A stretch of DNA of 64,000 nucleotides from Citreimonas salinaria. GTDB lineage: Bacteria > Pseudomonadota > Alphaproteobacteria > Rhodobacterales > Rhodobacteraceae. Below the pieces are notes generated by a model. That model was not told the origin of the DNA and ran no database searches. It worked only from the letters and a program-made list of their open reading frames with translations. The DNA is taken from the NCBI RefSeq assembly GCF_900107235.1, contig NZ_FNPF01000016.1, positions 1 through 64,000 of the forward strand. Direction: 5' to 3'. The translations under genes and the position numbers were made by a program. Of the stretch, positions 8,464 to 16,572 are shown piece after piece (positions within the stretch are counted from its first letter, which is position 1; the number at the start of each line of letters is the position of its first letter).

Positions 8464-8536
8464 CTAACGAAAGGTTAAAACGCCGCTGCAAGCCATTGAT
8501 TTTGCTGGTGCGCCCTGATGTCCCATCGTGGGACAC
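8464..8536 (+). repeat. 73-bp composite element, copy 1
   Basis: Parts in order: CTAA-N7-TTAA (8464-8478; one base from the CtrA consensus TTAA-N7-TTAA), 7 nt, CTGCAAGCC, one base, TTGATTT, 16 nt, and the palindrome TGTCCCATCGTGGGACA plus C. Copy 2 at 62514-62586 has the same parts at identical spacing (about 51 of 73 bases equal by hand count). It lies between the VIT1-like gene and the ileS promoter. Confidence 0.7.
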
Positions 8537-8553
8537 GCCCGCGCCGCCCCCTA

Positions 8554-8582
8554 TGGACCCGTGACGCCGCCGGCCCTATAAC
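8554..8582 (+). promoter_or_regulatory. Candidate ileS promoter
   Basis: TGGACC (8554-8559), 17 nt, TATAAC (8577-8582). The predicted start of transcription, 6-10 nt after the -10, falls at about 8589-8592. This is at or just before the ATG of the leader ORF, which would make that ORF leaderless or nearly so. The ileS ribosome site is a further 125 nt downstream. Confidence 0.55.
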
Positions 8583-8591
8583 GCCGGCAGC

Positions 8592-8642
8592 ATGAAGCGG
8601 GCTTCGATCACCATCCTCCGAATTACCGGCCCGGCGCTCTGA
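8592..8642 (+). CDS. Ile-rich leader peptide of ileS
   Basis: 16 codons: MKRASITILRITGPAL, then TGA. Three of the sixteen residues are Ile, within a six-residue span (residues 6-11). The last Ile codon is ATT, uncommon in this GC-rich gene set, and follows a CGA, also uncommon. There is no Shine-Dalgarno sequence, but the predicted RNA start is within 0-3 nt of the ATG. Leaderless leader ORFs of this kind are known for the trp leader of rhizobia. The stop codon lies in the 5' arm of the hairpin at 8631-8658. The role as an Ile/tRNA-Ile sensor is inference from position and composition. Confidence 0.55.
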   Translation: MKRASITILRITGPAL

Positions 8643-8672
8643 TCCCCAGAGCCGCCGGGACAAGGCGTCTGG
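8631..8672 (+). promoter_or_regulatory. Mutually exclusive hairpins in the ileS leader (attenuator-like)
   Basis: Hairpin 2:3 pairs 8631-8641 with 8647-8658 (11 bp, one bulged C, 5-nt loop). Hairpin 3:4 pairs 8646-8653 with 8664-8672 (8 bp, one bulged G). They share segment 3 and cannot coexist. A ribosome paused at the Ile codons leaves segment 2 free and favours 2:3. One that reaches the stop codon covers segment 2 and favours 3:4. A weak 1:2 pairing (8598-8602 with 8629-8633) also exists. No U-tract follows 3:4, so if it attenuates, it is not by a classical intrinsic terminator. Confidence 0.5.
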
Positions 8673-8726
8673 ACAGCCGCGCCGCCTGACCGCCCCGCCC
8701 AAGACCTGACCCCGAGGACCTCCCCG

Positions 8727-11700
8727 ATGTGCGCCGAAACGCCCGATTACAAAGACACGCTCAACCTGCCGAAGACCGACTTCCCGATGCGCGCCGGCCT
8801 GCCCAAGCGCGAGCCCGGCTGGCTGGCCCGCTGGGACGAGATCGGCGTCTACGAGCGCCTGCGCGACAAGGCGGCCGAGGCCGAGGCCGCGGGCAATCCG
8901 CGCCCGCCCTTTACCCTGCATGACGGCCCCCCCTACGCGAACGGCCACCTCCATATCGGGCATGCACTGAACAAGACGATCAAGGACATGATCGTCCGCT
9001 CGCACCAGATGATGGGCCACGACAGCCGCTACATCCCAGGCTGGGATTGCCACGGCCTGCCAATCGAGTGGAAGATCGAGCAGCAGTACCGCGAGAAGGG
9101 CCAGGACAAGGATCAGGTCGACATCGTCGACTTCCGCCAGGAATGCCGCCGCTTCGCCGAGCACTGGATCGAAATCCAGCGCGACGAGTTCAAGCGCCTC
9201 GGCATCACCGGCACCTGGGACAACCCCTACCTCACGATGGACTTCCGGGCCGAGCGCATCATCGCCGAGGATTTCCAGAAGTTCCTCATGTCCGGCGTCG
9301 TCTACCAGGGCTCGAAGCCGGTGATGTGGTCGCCCGTCGAGAAGACCGCCCTGGCCGAGGCCGAGGTCGAGTACCACGACCACAAGAGCCACACGATCTG
9401 GGTGCCTTTCCCCGTCGTGTCGGGCGGCGACGCCCCCATCGCGGACGGCGAGGATGACGACTGGGCCGGCGCCGACCAGAGCCTCGCCGCCGCCGACCTG
9501 GAGGGCGCCAAGGTGGTAATCTGGACCACCACGCCCTGGACCATCCCGTCGAACCGCGCCGTCGCCTATCATCCCGAAATCGCATACGGCCTCTACGAGG
9601 TCACCGGCCGCCCCGAGGAATGCTGGGCCCAGGTCGGCGACCGCTACGTGATCGCGGACAAGCTCGCCGCCGAGGTGCTGGGCAAGGCACGGCTGGAGGA
9701 CAGCATGTGGCGCCGCCTGCGCGCGGTGACCGCGGTCGAGCTGTCGACGATGACCCTCGCCCACCCGCTGCGCGGTGCCGAAGGCGCCGGCGGCTTCTGG
9801 GACTACGACGTGCCGATGATCGACGGCGACCACGTCACCGACGACGCGGGCACCGGCTTCGTCCACACCGCACCCAGCCACGGGCAGGAGGACTACGACT
9901 GCTTCCTTCAGCGCGGGTGGCTGGACCGGATGACCCACAACGTGGGCGAGGAATCGGAATTCCTGCCCCACGTGCCGCTGTTCGCCGGGCTGCGCGTATT
10001 CGATCACAAGGGCAAGGAGGGCAAGGCCAACACCGCCGTGATCGACGCGCTGGTCGCCAATGGCGGCCTGCTGGCGCGCGGCCGGATGACGCATTCCTAT
10101 CCGCATTCGTGGCGCTCGAAGGCGCCGGTGATCTACCGCAACACGCCTCAATGGTTCGCCGCCATCGACAAGCCCGTGGGCGACGGCCAGGACACCTATG
10201 GCCAGACGATCCGCGAGCGTGCCCTGCGCTCGATCGACGAACTGGTGACCTGGACGCCCCGCACGGGCCGCAATCGCCTGCACTCGATGATCGAGAACCG
10301 CCCCGACTGGGTGCTGTCGCGCCAGCGCGCATGGGGCGTGCCGCTGACCTGCTTCACCCGCAAGGGTGCGCTGCCCACGGACGACGATTTCCTGCTGCGC
10401 GATCCGGCCGTGAACCAGCGCATCCTCGACGCGTTCGAAGCCGAGGGCGCCGACGCCTGGTACAAGCCCGGCGCCAAGGAACGCTTCCTCGGCACCGATC
10501 ACGACCCCGAGCAGTGGGAGCAGGTCTTCGACATCCTCGACGTGTGGTTCGATTCAGGCTCGACCCACGCCTTCGTCCTGCGCGACCGCGAGGACGGCAC
10601 CAAGGATGGCATCGCGGACGTCTACATGGAGGGCACCGACCAGCACCGCGGCTGGTTCCATTCCTCGATGCTGCAGGCCTGCGGCACGATCGGCCGCGCG
10701 CCCTATCGCAACGTGGTGACGCACGGCTTCACGCTCGACGAGAAGGGCAACAAGATGTCCAAGTCGCTGGGCAACATCACCGCCCCCGAGGAGGTGATCA
10801 AGCAGTACGGCGCGGACATCTTGCGGCTCTGGGTTGCGCAGGCGGACTACACCGCCGACCAGCGCATCGGTCCCGAGATCCTGAAGGGCACCGCCGACGG
10901 CTACCGCCGCCTGCGCAACACGCTGCGCTTCATGCTCGGCGCGCTGGGGCACTTTCAGGAGTCGGATCGCGTCGACGCCGCCGACATGCCCGAACTGGAA
11001 CGCTGGGTGCTCCACCGGCTGGCCGAGCTGGATTCGGTGGTGCGCAAGGGTTACGCGACCTTCGACTTCCAAGGCGTGTTCCAGCAGCTGTTCAACTTCT
11101 GCACGGTCGAGATGTCGGCCTTCTACTTCGACATCCGCAAGGACGCCCTTTACTGTGACGGCGACACGCAGCGCCGCCGCGCCGCGCGCACGGTGATGGA
11201 CCTGCTGTTCCACCGCCTGACCACGTGGCTGGCGCCGATCCTGGTCTTCACCACCGAAGAGGTCTGGCTCGAACGCTTCGGAGACGGTGCGGGCTCGATC
11301 CACCTGCAGGACATGCCCGCCACGCCCGCCGACTGGCGCGACGAGCCGCTGGCGGCCAAGTGGGCGATGGTGCGCCGCGCCCGCCGCGTGGTCACCGCCG
11401 CGCTCGAAGTGCAGCGGACCGACAAGGTGATCGGCGCCTCGCTCGAGGCGGCGCCGGTGGTGCATGTTCGCGAGCCCGAGATGCTCGAGGCGCTGCGTTC
11501 GGTCGCGTTCGAGGACGTGTGCATCACCTCGGACATCCAGTTGACCGGCGACCCGATGCCGGCCGAGGCCTTCCGCCTGCCGGAAACCGAAGGCGTCGGC
11601 GTGGTTTTCGAACATGCCGAGGGTGAGAAGTGCCAGCGTTGCTGGAAGATCCTGCCCGACGTGGGTCGGCACGCCCACCTCGGGACCTGCGCACGCTGCG

Positions 11701-11741
11701 ACGCAGCCTTGGCCGCGACCGAGGCCGCCCCCGCCGAATGA
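8727..11741 (+). CDS. ileS: Isoleucyl-tRNA synthetase
   Basis: 1004 residues, class I synthetase of the bacterial IleRS type. The HIGH motif is at 76-79 (GHLHIGHA) and KMSKS at 676-680. The editing (CP1) domain lies between. A C-terminal zinc-binding module has two Cys pairs (Cys969/Cys972 and Cys988/Cys991). It charges tRNA-Ile and hydrolyses mis-charged Val-tRNA-Ile. The start at 8727 has CGAGGA about 9 nt upstream. A long leader with an Ile-rich mini-ORF suggests control by Ile-tRNA charging. A terminator hairpin follows at 11746-11767. Confidence 0.97.
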   Translation: MCAETPDYKDTLNLPKTDFPMRAGLPKREPGWLARWDEIGVYERLRDKAAEAEAAGNPRPPFTLHDGPPYANGHLHIGHALNKTIKDMIVRSHQMMGHDSRYIPGWDCHGLPIEWKIEQQYREKGQDKDQVDIVDFRQECRRFAEHWIEIQRDEFKRLGITGTWDNPYLTMDFRAERIIAEDFQKFLMSGVVYQGSKPVMWSPVEKTALAEAEVEYHDHKSHTIWVPFPVVSGGDAPIADGEDDDWAGADQSLAAADLEGAKVVIWTTTPWTIPSNRAVAYHPEIAYGLYEVTGRPEECWAQVGDRYVIADKLAAEVLGKARLEDSMWRRLRAVTAVELSTMTLAHPLRGAEGAGGFWDYDVPMIDGDHVTDDAGTGFVHTAPSHGQEDYDCFLQRGWLDRMTHNVGEESEFLPHVPLFAGLRVFDHKGKEGKANTAVIDALVANGGLLARGRMTHSYPHSWRSKAPVIYRNTPQWFAAIDKPVGDGQDTYGQTIRERALRSIDELVTWTPRTGRNRLHSMIENRPDWVLSRQRAWGVPLTCFTRKGALPTDDDFLLRDPAVNQRILDAFEAEGADAWYKPGAKERFLGTDHDPEQWEQVFDILDVWFDSGSTHAFVLRDREDGTKDGIADVYMEGTDQHRGWFHSSMLQACGTIGRAPYRNVVTHGFTLDEKGNKMSKSLGNITAPEEVIKQYGADILRLWVAQADYTADQRIGPEILKGTADGYRRLRNTLRFMLGALGHFQESDRVDAADMPELERWVLHRLAELDSVVRKGYATFDFQGVFQQLFNFCTVEMSAFYFDIRKDALYCDGDTQRRRAARTVMDLLFHRLTTWLAPILVFTTEEVWLERFGDGAGSIHLQDMPATPADWRDEPLAAKWAMVRRARRVVTAALEVQRTDKVIGASLEAAPVVHVREPEMLEALRSVAFEDVCITSDIQLTGDPMPAEAFRLPETEGVGVVFEHAEGEKCQRCWKILPDVGRHAHLGTCARCDAALAATEAAPAE

Positions 11742-11745
11742 CCGA

Positions 11746-11767
11746 ACGGGGGCCGCTGGGCCCCCGT
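11746..11767 (+). terminator. Terminator hairpin after ileS
   Basis: ACGGGGGCC pairs perfectly with GGCCCCCGT (9 bp, loop GCTG) beginning 4 nt after the ileS stop. There is no T-run, as is common in GC-rich alphaproteobacteria. Confidence 0.6.
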
Positions 11768-11792
11768 CTCGCCCCGGTGCGGGGCCACAACG

Positions 11793-11818
11793 AAAAACGC
11801 CCGCCAATGGCGGGCGTT
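11793..11818 (-). terminator. Intrinsic terminator of rpsO
   Basis: Read on the minus strand, AACGCCCGCC pairs perfectly with GGCGGGCGTT (10 bp, 3-nt loop) and runs into a five-T tract, about 25 nt after the rpsO stop. A textbook intrinsic terminator. Confidence 0.85.
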
Positions 11819-11841
11819 CTGGTCTTCGCGTCTCGGCAGGC

Positions 11842-12111
11842 TTAGCGGCGGATGCCCAGGCGCTGGATCAGCTCGCGATAGCGGCTTTCTTCCTTCGCCT
11901 TGAGGTAGTCCAGCAGCTTGCGGCGCTGCGCGACCAGCTTCAGCAGGCCCCGGCGCGAGTGGTTGTCCTTCTTGTGCGTCTTGAAGTGCTCGGTCAACGT
12001 CGCGATGCGGTTGGTCAGGATCGCGACCTGCACCTCGGGGGAACCGGTATCGCCCTCTTTCGTGGCGAAGTCCTTCATGACGCGCTGTTTTTCTTCGGCG
12101 GTGATCGACAT
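11842..12111 (-). CDS. rpsO: 30S ribosomal protein S15
   Basis: 89 residues, exactly the usual S15 length. It starts [20 protein letters not shown] and contains [14 protein letters not shown] and the [20 protein letters not shown] rRNA-binding helix. It binds 16S rRNA helices 20-22 early in 30S assembly. The ribosome site AAAAGGAGAT lies just before the start. In many bacteria rpsO precedes pnp; here the next gene downstream is convergent ileS, so the rpsO-pnp pairing is absent. Confidence 0.98.
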   Translation of the reverse strand: MSITAEEKQRVMKDFATKEGDTGSPEVQVAILTNRIATLTEHFKTHKKDNHSRRGLLKLVAQRRKLLDYLKAKEESRYRELIQRLGIRR

Positions 12112-12240
12112 CGGAAATCTCCTTTTCAGGTTCGAGTGACGGCACGAGCCGGGATGTCGTCCAGCAAGGCCCGGGTGCGCCTCACCGCCGCCAGAAGCGG
12201 CCGCAACGACGCGGATGCGTGCAGTTAGACGATTCTGCCG

Positions 12241-12263
12241 CGCGGCGAAAGGGTTTTCGCGCG
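12241..12263 (-). terminator. Hairpin after the RTX gene
   Basis: On the minus strand, CGCGCGAAA pairs with TTTCG(c)CGCG around a 4-nt loop, with one unpaired base, beginning 5 nt after the RTX gene stop. No following T-run. Placement suggests a terminator. It could also lie in the rpsO upstream region (12112-12268), in which I see no clear promoter. Confidence 0.4.
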
Positions 12264-12268
12264 TGCGA

Positions 12269-13489
12269 TCACCCGGCCAGCAGCAGGCCGGCCTCGGCCT
12301 CGCCGATCAGGACAAGGTCGGCCAGGGCCGGCGCGTCGGCGGTGGCCAGCACCGACACCACCGCGCCATCGATCAGTATCTCGGTGCGCGTGGGGTCCTC
12401 GTCATTCGGGCGCATGTCGACCTGCGGCGCGCCCGCGTCGCTGTCGTCGTAGAGAATGACGATCTGATCCTCGGCCGGGTCGAAATCCATCAGTTGCGCG
12501 GCACCGGGGTCTTCCACGCCGCCATTGGGCGGCTGCAGCCATTCGCCCAGCATGATCAGGTCGGCCCCCGCCCCGCCGGTGACGACGTCGCCGCGTCCCG
12601 CAACGAGCGTGTCGTCGCCGTCATGGCCATTGAGATAATCAACCGCCGGCGCCTCGCCTTCGTCCAGGCCCGACAGCAAATCGTCGCCGTTGCCGCCCAT
12701 CAGCGTATCGCTGCCCTGCCCGCCCATCAGCGTGTCGTCGCCTTCGCGCCCGTGGATGGCGTCGTTGCCGGCGCCCCCCGCCAACCAATCGTAGCCAAGG
12801 CCGCCCTGAAGTTCGTCTTCGCCCGCACCGCCGCGCAGCGCGTCGTCGCCGTGGTGGCCGAACAGGGCGTCGTCGCCCTCGCCTCCATCCAGCCTGTCGT
12901 CACCGGCCTGTCCGTGCAGCGTGTCGTCGTCCGCGCCGCCGTCGAGCCAGTCCGCCCCGTCGCCGCCGACAAGGGAATCGTCCCCTTGGAGACCGGCAAG
13001 CACGTCGTCGCCGTCATGGCCGCCGAGCACGTCGTGCCCACCGCCGCCGGCCATCGAGTCGTCGCCATTTTCCCCTTCGAGGATCAGGGGTACGGTTCCG
13101 GTCGGATCGTCCGGCAGGTCGTCGGCGCCGCCCTCGCCCGCTTCGTCGGTGACGGATGCAAGCCAGCCCTCTCCGGTGACGGACCAGGCGGCATCAGCCG
13201 CCTCTTCGGGCCACGCTTCGCCCGTTCCGTCGCCGGGCGAGTCTTCGTCGTCCGAAACGTCATCCAACGTGCCGTCACCCTCGCCGGCCCGGTCCATGAA
13301 ATCTAGAATTCCAAGCTGGTCGAGAAGCGAGGTATTGCCGGCCGCCCCGCCGGGGTTTTCACCGTCTTCCGTATCGACATCCGCACGGGTGTCGAACTCG
13401 TCTTCCTCTTCCGCGCCCGCGACCGAAATCGCCACGAATGACCCGGCGGCCAGCGCACCCAACAAACCGGCTAGCAAAAGCATCGGCAC
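12269..13489 (-). CDS. RTX (hemolysin-type) calcium-binding repeat protein
   Basis: 406 residues. A hydrophobic N-terminus (1-24, [20 protein letters not shown]) is followed by a long Asp/Glu-rich low-complexity region (about 27-140). A central block of roughly a dozen glycine-rich nonapeptides (about 140-275, e.g. [17 protein letters not shown]) forms the Ca2+-binding parallel beta-roll. The C-terminal domain (about 290-400) contains [13 protein letters not shown], common in RTX proteins. RTX proteins usually leave by type I secretion without an N-terminal signal, so the N-terminal membrane or signal segment is unusual and suggests membrane anchoring or Sec export. No type I exporter genes are adjacent. 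Confidence 0.88.
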   Translation of the reverse strand: MPMLLLAGLLGALAAGSFVAISVAGAEEEDEFDTRADVDTEDGENPGGAAGNTSLLDQLGILDFMDRAGEGDGTLDDVSDDEDSPGDGTGEAWPEEAADAAWSVTGEGWLASVTDEAGEGGADDLPDDPTGTVPLILEGENGDDSMAGGGGHDVLGGHDGDDVLAGLQGDDSLVGGDGADWLDGGADDDTLHGQAGDDRLDGGEGDDALFGHHGDDALRGGAGEDELQGGLGYDWLAGGAGNDAIHGREGDDTLMGGQGSDTLMGGNGDDLLSGLDEGEAPAVDYLNGHDGDDTLVAGRGDVVTGGAGADLIMLGEWLQPPNGGVEDPGAAQLMDFDPAEDQIVILYDDSDAGAPQVDMRPNDEDPTRTEILIDGAVVSVLATADAPALADLVLIGEAEAGLLLAG

Positions 13490-13587
13490 ACACCCTAAAC
13501 AAATAAGGAATGGTCCCAGAACTTCCGCGAAAAATCAACGCGTTTCGCGCGTGAGGGTTAATCACGCCCGGACGCCCGCATTGTCGC

Positions 13588-13881
13588 TCAGTCCGGGCGA
13601 ACCGACTGGATCTCGGTGATGACCTGCGTCGCGAAGGCGCCGAGGATCGGGATGAATTCGACCTGCGACAGGGCCACCACCAGCACCGATACCAGCGCCG
13701 AGGCGCCGAGCACGGTGCCCAGACCAAAGGCCAGCCCGCGCAGGAACTGGAACAGCAGCAGCCGCCACGTCGAGTTGTGGATGCGCACGAACCGGTGGCT
13801 GTTGAGCCGCGCGAACTCGGCCCGAAGCGCGCGGATGTCACGCGCCAGATCGAGTTCCGCCTGCTTTTCCGGCTCAGGCAT
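13588..13881 (-). CDS. DUF5665-type small membrane protein
   Basis: 97 residues. An N-terminal amphipathic helix (1-40, EKQAELDLARDIRALRAEFARL) is followed by a short RFVRIHNSTWRLLLFQFLRG segment and one long membrane helix (about 52-75, GLAFGLGTVLGASALVSVLVVAL). This layout matches DUF5665, which has no known function. Its start overlaps the DUF1643 gene by 8 nt, so the two are probably co-translated. Confidence 0.75.
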   Translation of the reverse strand: MPEPEKQAELDLARDIRALRAEFARLNSHRFVRIHNSTWRLLLFQFLRGLAFGLGTVLGASALVSVLVVALSQVEFIPILGAFATQVITEIQSVRPD

Positions 13882-14407
13882 CTGCGGTCTCGGACGAGGA
13901 TTCCTGTGGCAGGACGAAACGCAGCAGCGGCGCGTCGTTGCGCACGTAAAGCGGGTGGCGCGGATGGCCGTCGCGGGTCAGTCCCAGGTGGCGCACGTCG
14001 CCGCGCAGCAGCGGCGCGACCTGGCTTGCGCGGTCGCGCAGGGTGCCGTGCACCCCCCATGCGGCAATGGTCACCGCCACGCCGTCCGACCAGTCGCGCA
14101 GCAGCGCGTCGGTCTCGGAGCCCACGGGATCGGCGGCTCGACGCAGGTCGGCCGGACGCGTCGCGCGCCAGGCGAACAGGTTCGCGATCCGCACCCCGCC
14201 GAACCCAAGCCGCACAGCACGGCGCTGGCAGCGCTCGATCGTCGGATCGTTGCGCTCTTCGGTGGCGGTCGAAGGGTTGAGCATCACGAACAGAATCTCG
14301 GGCGCGGTCGGATCCCATATGCGTCGAAGGCCGTAGCGGTAGCGCAGGCAGGGCGAGTACAAGGCGAGGCTTTCCTGCCCGTCACGGGCGACGTTTCGTT
14401 CGATCAT
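13874..14407 (-). CDS. DUF1643 domain protein
   Basis: 177 residues. Recognised by the family core ILFVMLNPSTATEERNDPTIERC (about 40-62) and the following GGVRIANLFAWRATRP, then a beta-rich C-terminus ending ESSSETADA. DUF1643 proteins are small, soluble and of unknown function, often seen near DNA-related genes. The ATG at 14407 gives MIERNVARDG; longer frames run into the opposite-strand dehydratase. Overlaps the DUF5665 gene by 8 nt. Confidence 0.8.
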   Translation of the reverse strand: MIERNVARDGQESLALYSPCLRYRYGLRRIWDPTAPEILFVMLNPSTATEERNDPTIERCQRRAVRLGFGGVRIANLFAWRATRPADLRRAADPVGSETDALLRDWSDGVAVTIAAWGVHGTLRDRASQVAPLLRGDVRHLGLTRDGHPRHPLYVRNDAPLLRFVLPQESSSETADA

Positions 14408-14497
14408 GACGCAAGGTTGGGGCAACCGGTACCGGTTGACAAGACGCGGCCTCGCTTGCCCTATCGCCACGCCCGGAACCGCAGCAGGAACGCCCCG

Positions 14498-15469
14498 ATG
14501 GACATCGCGATGATCGACGCCGCAGCAACCCGCCTTGCCGGCCACGCCCTGCGCACGCCGCTGCTGCACGCGCCGGGGCTTGACGCGATCGCCGGGCGGC
14601 GCGTGCTGGTCAAGGCGGAATGCCTGCAGCACACCGGCAGCTTCAAGTTCCGGGGCGGCTGGTCCGCGATCTCGGCGCTGGCGCCAGAGGCGCGGGCGCG
14701 CGGCGTGCTGGCCTATTCGTCGGGCAACCACGCGCAGGGCGTGGCGCGCGCGGCGCTGGCGCATGGCGTGCCGGCGGTGATCCTGATGCCGTCCGACGCG
14801 CCCCGCGCCAAGATCGACGGCACCCGCGCGCTGGAGGCCGAGGTCATCCTCTACGATCGCGCCACGCAGGACCGCGACGCGCTGGGTGATGCGCTGGCCG
14901 CCGATCGTGGCCTGACGCTGGTCCGGCCGTTCGACGAACCGCAGGTGATCGCGGGCCAAGGCACCACCGGCCTCGAGATCGCGGAACAGGCGGCGCAGGC
15001 CGGCGTGACCGAGGCCGAGGTGCTGGTCTGCTGCGGTGGCGGCGGGCTGACCTCGGGGATCGCGCTGGCACTCGAGGCGCGTGCGCCCGCCTTCACCGTC
15101 CGCCCAGTGGAACCCGAGGGCTTCGACGACACCGCGCGCTCTCTCGCCTCGGGGCGGATCGAGCGCAACGCCGCCGGGTCCGGCGGGCTGTGTGACGCGA
15201 TCCTGACGCCTGCGCCCGGCGACATAACCTTCCCGATCATGCGGCGGCTGTGCGGCCCGGGGATCGTCGTCAGCGACGAAGACGCTCTGCGTGCGATGGC
15301 CGCGGCGTTCCGGCACCTGCGGATCGTGGCCGAGCCGGGCGGCGCGGTCGCACTGGCCGCCGCGCTGTTTCATGGCGCAGCGCTGAACGCGGACGCGGTG
15401 ATCGTCACCGTCTCGGGCGGCAACGTCGACCCCGAGGTGTTCTCGCGGGCGCTGGACCGGGGCATCTAG
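14498..15469 (+). CDS. Threonine/serine dehydratase, PLP-dependent
   Basis: 323 residues, fold-type II PLP enzyme. The cofactor lysine is Lys50 in HTGSFKFRG; the glycine-rich phosphate-binding loop is CCGGGGLTSG (about 180), and SSGNHAQGVA (about 76) is the substrate-binding Asn loop. It lacks the C-terminal ACT-like regulatory domain of biosynthetic IlvA, so it resembles catabolic threonine/serine dehydratases or serine racemase. Reaction: L-Thr or L-Ser to 2-oxobutanoate or pyruvate plus ammonia. CAGGAA lies before the start. It converges with the AspA/AstE-like gene over 20 nt. Confidence 0.88.
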   Translation: MDIAMIDAAATRLAGHALRTPLLHAPGLDAIAGRRVLVKAECLQHTGSFKFRGGWSAISALAPEARARGVLAYSSGNHAQGVARAALAHGVPAVILMPSDAPRAKIDGTRALEAEVILYDRATQDRDALGDALAADRGLTLVRPFDEPQVIAGQGTTGLEIAEQAAQAGVTEAEVLVCCGGGGLTSGIALALEARAPAFTVRPVEPEGFDDTARSLASGRIERNAAGSGGLCDAILTPAPGDITFPIMRRLCGPGIVVSDEDALRAMAAAFRHLRIVAEPGGAVALAAALFHGAALNADAVIVTVSGGNVDPEVFSRALDRGI

Positions 15470-15489
15470 CGCGGCACAAGCCGCACGAC

Positions 15490-16518
15490 TCAGATGATCT
15501 CGTCCTCGTCGAACAGCGGTTCCGCCTTGCGGTGGGCGGCGACGTGGTGCGCGGCGGCGTCCGACCGCGCCGGCTGGGCCACGTGGAACAGCGCGTCGCC
15601 CTCGTTCACCACCGGCAGCTTGGTGCGGCCGACGATCACGCCGGCCTCGTCGGCGCGCACCTCGGTCTCGGCTTCGCCGAACGGGTCTGAGATCAGCCCC
15701 AGCACCTCGTCCTCGTCGACGAACTCGCCGGTGCCCTTCAGCGTGCGCAACAGCCCGCCCGACGGCGCCCTCACCCAGCGAGAGCCTTCGCACAGCACCG
15801 ACGGCCCGCGCGCCTTCGGCACACCACGGCCCGAGATCATGCCAAGCCGCTCCATCACGCGCAGCACGCCGGCGACGCCCGCGCGGGCGGCGAACTCGTC
15901 GAAGCGCAGCCCCTCGCCCGCCTCGTAGAGCAGCACCGGCACGCCGGCCTTCTCGGCCTCGAGCCGCAGCGAGCCTTCTCGCGTTTTAGACACCAGCGTG
16001 ACCGGCGCGGCAAACGCTCCGCCTAGGTCGCGCAGGCGGGCGTTGTCGGGCGTCAGGCGGATCTGCGGCAGGTTCGTGCGGCCGACGGCGGCGGAATGCA
16101 GGTCGATGCCCACGTCGCAGCGCGTCACGATCTGAGACATGAACAGGTCCGCCAGCCGCGCGGCGAGCGAGCCGTGCGGATAGCCCGGGAACACCCGGTT
16201 CAGGTCGCGGCGGTCGGGAAGATAGCGTTCCTGGTTGAGAAACCCGAAGGCGTTGACGATCGGCACCGCAATCAGAGTGCCCGAAAGGCGCGCCACCGGG
16301 GCGGCGCGCAGCATCCGGCGCACGATCTCGACCCCGATCACCTCATCGCCGTGGATGGCCGCCGAGACGAACATCACCGGGCCGGGCTTGCGCCCGTGCA
16401 CGACATGGGCCGACATCACCGCAGGCGTGTGATCCGACAGAACCGAGACCGGCAGGTCCACGGTGCGGCGCTGGCCGGGCTGAATCCTTTCGGTGCCTAG
16501 GTCGAAGGGCTCTCGCAT
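15490..16518 (-). CDS. Succinylglutamate desuccinylase/aspartoacylase family protein
   Basis: 342 residues, zinc carboxypeptidase-like fold. Metal ligands appear in SAAIHGDEVIG (His55, Glu58) and a later GIDLHSA (about 137-143). The C-terminal part (about 235-320) forms a beta domain with PSGGLLRTLKGTGEFVDEDE, common in the bacterial AstE/AspA-like group. Substrate unknown; such enzymes deacylate N-acyl amino acids or ectoine-pathway intermediates, but no ectoine genes are nearby. AAAGGAGA directly precedes the start. Confidence 0.85.
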   Translation of the reverse strand: MREPFDLGTERIQPGQRRTVDLPVSVLSDHTPAVMSAHVVHGRKPGPVMFVSAAIHGDEVIGVEIVRRMLRAAPVARLSGTLIAVPIVNAFGFLNQERYLPDRRDLNRVFPGYPHGSLAARLADLFMSQIVTRCDVGIDLHSAAVGRTNLPQIRLTPDNARLRDLGGAFAAPVTLVSKTREGSLRLEAEKAGVPVLLYEAGEGLRFDEFAARAGVAGVLRVMERLGMISGRGVPKARGPSVLCEGSRWVRAPSGGLLRTLKGTGEFVDEDEVLGLISDPFGEAETEVRADEAGVIVGRTKLPVVNEGDALFHVAQPARSDAAAHHVAAHRKAEPLFDEDEII

Positions 16519-16572
16519 CGGGTCTCCTTTCCGCGGCGGATTAGGGGCGATGAAGGGGCGGCGCGCAACCAT

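Noticed and set aside
8584..8726. T-box riboswitch upstream of ileS
   Set aside because: T-boxes are found in Firmicutes and relatives; no T-box sequence or specifier-loop layout is present. A ribosome-mediated device fits better.
12690..13080. Periodic DNA repeats resembling a CRISPR array
   Set aside because: The period is that of codons for glycine-rich nonapeptides (27 bp or multiples) and the units vary in sequence; it is the RTX repeat block read at DNA level, with no spacers or cas genes.
15470..15489. GCGGC/GCCGC hairpin between convergent dehydratase and AspA-like genes
   Set aside because: Only 5 bp with no T-run; too weak to call a terminator.
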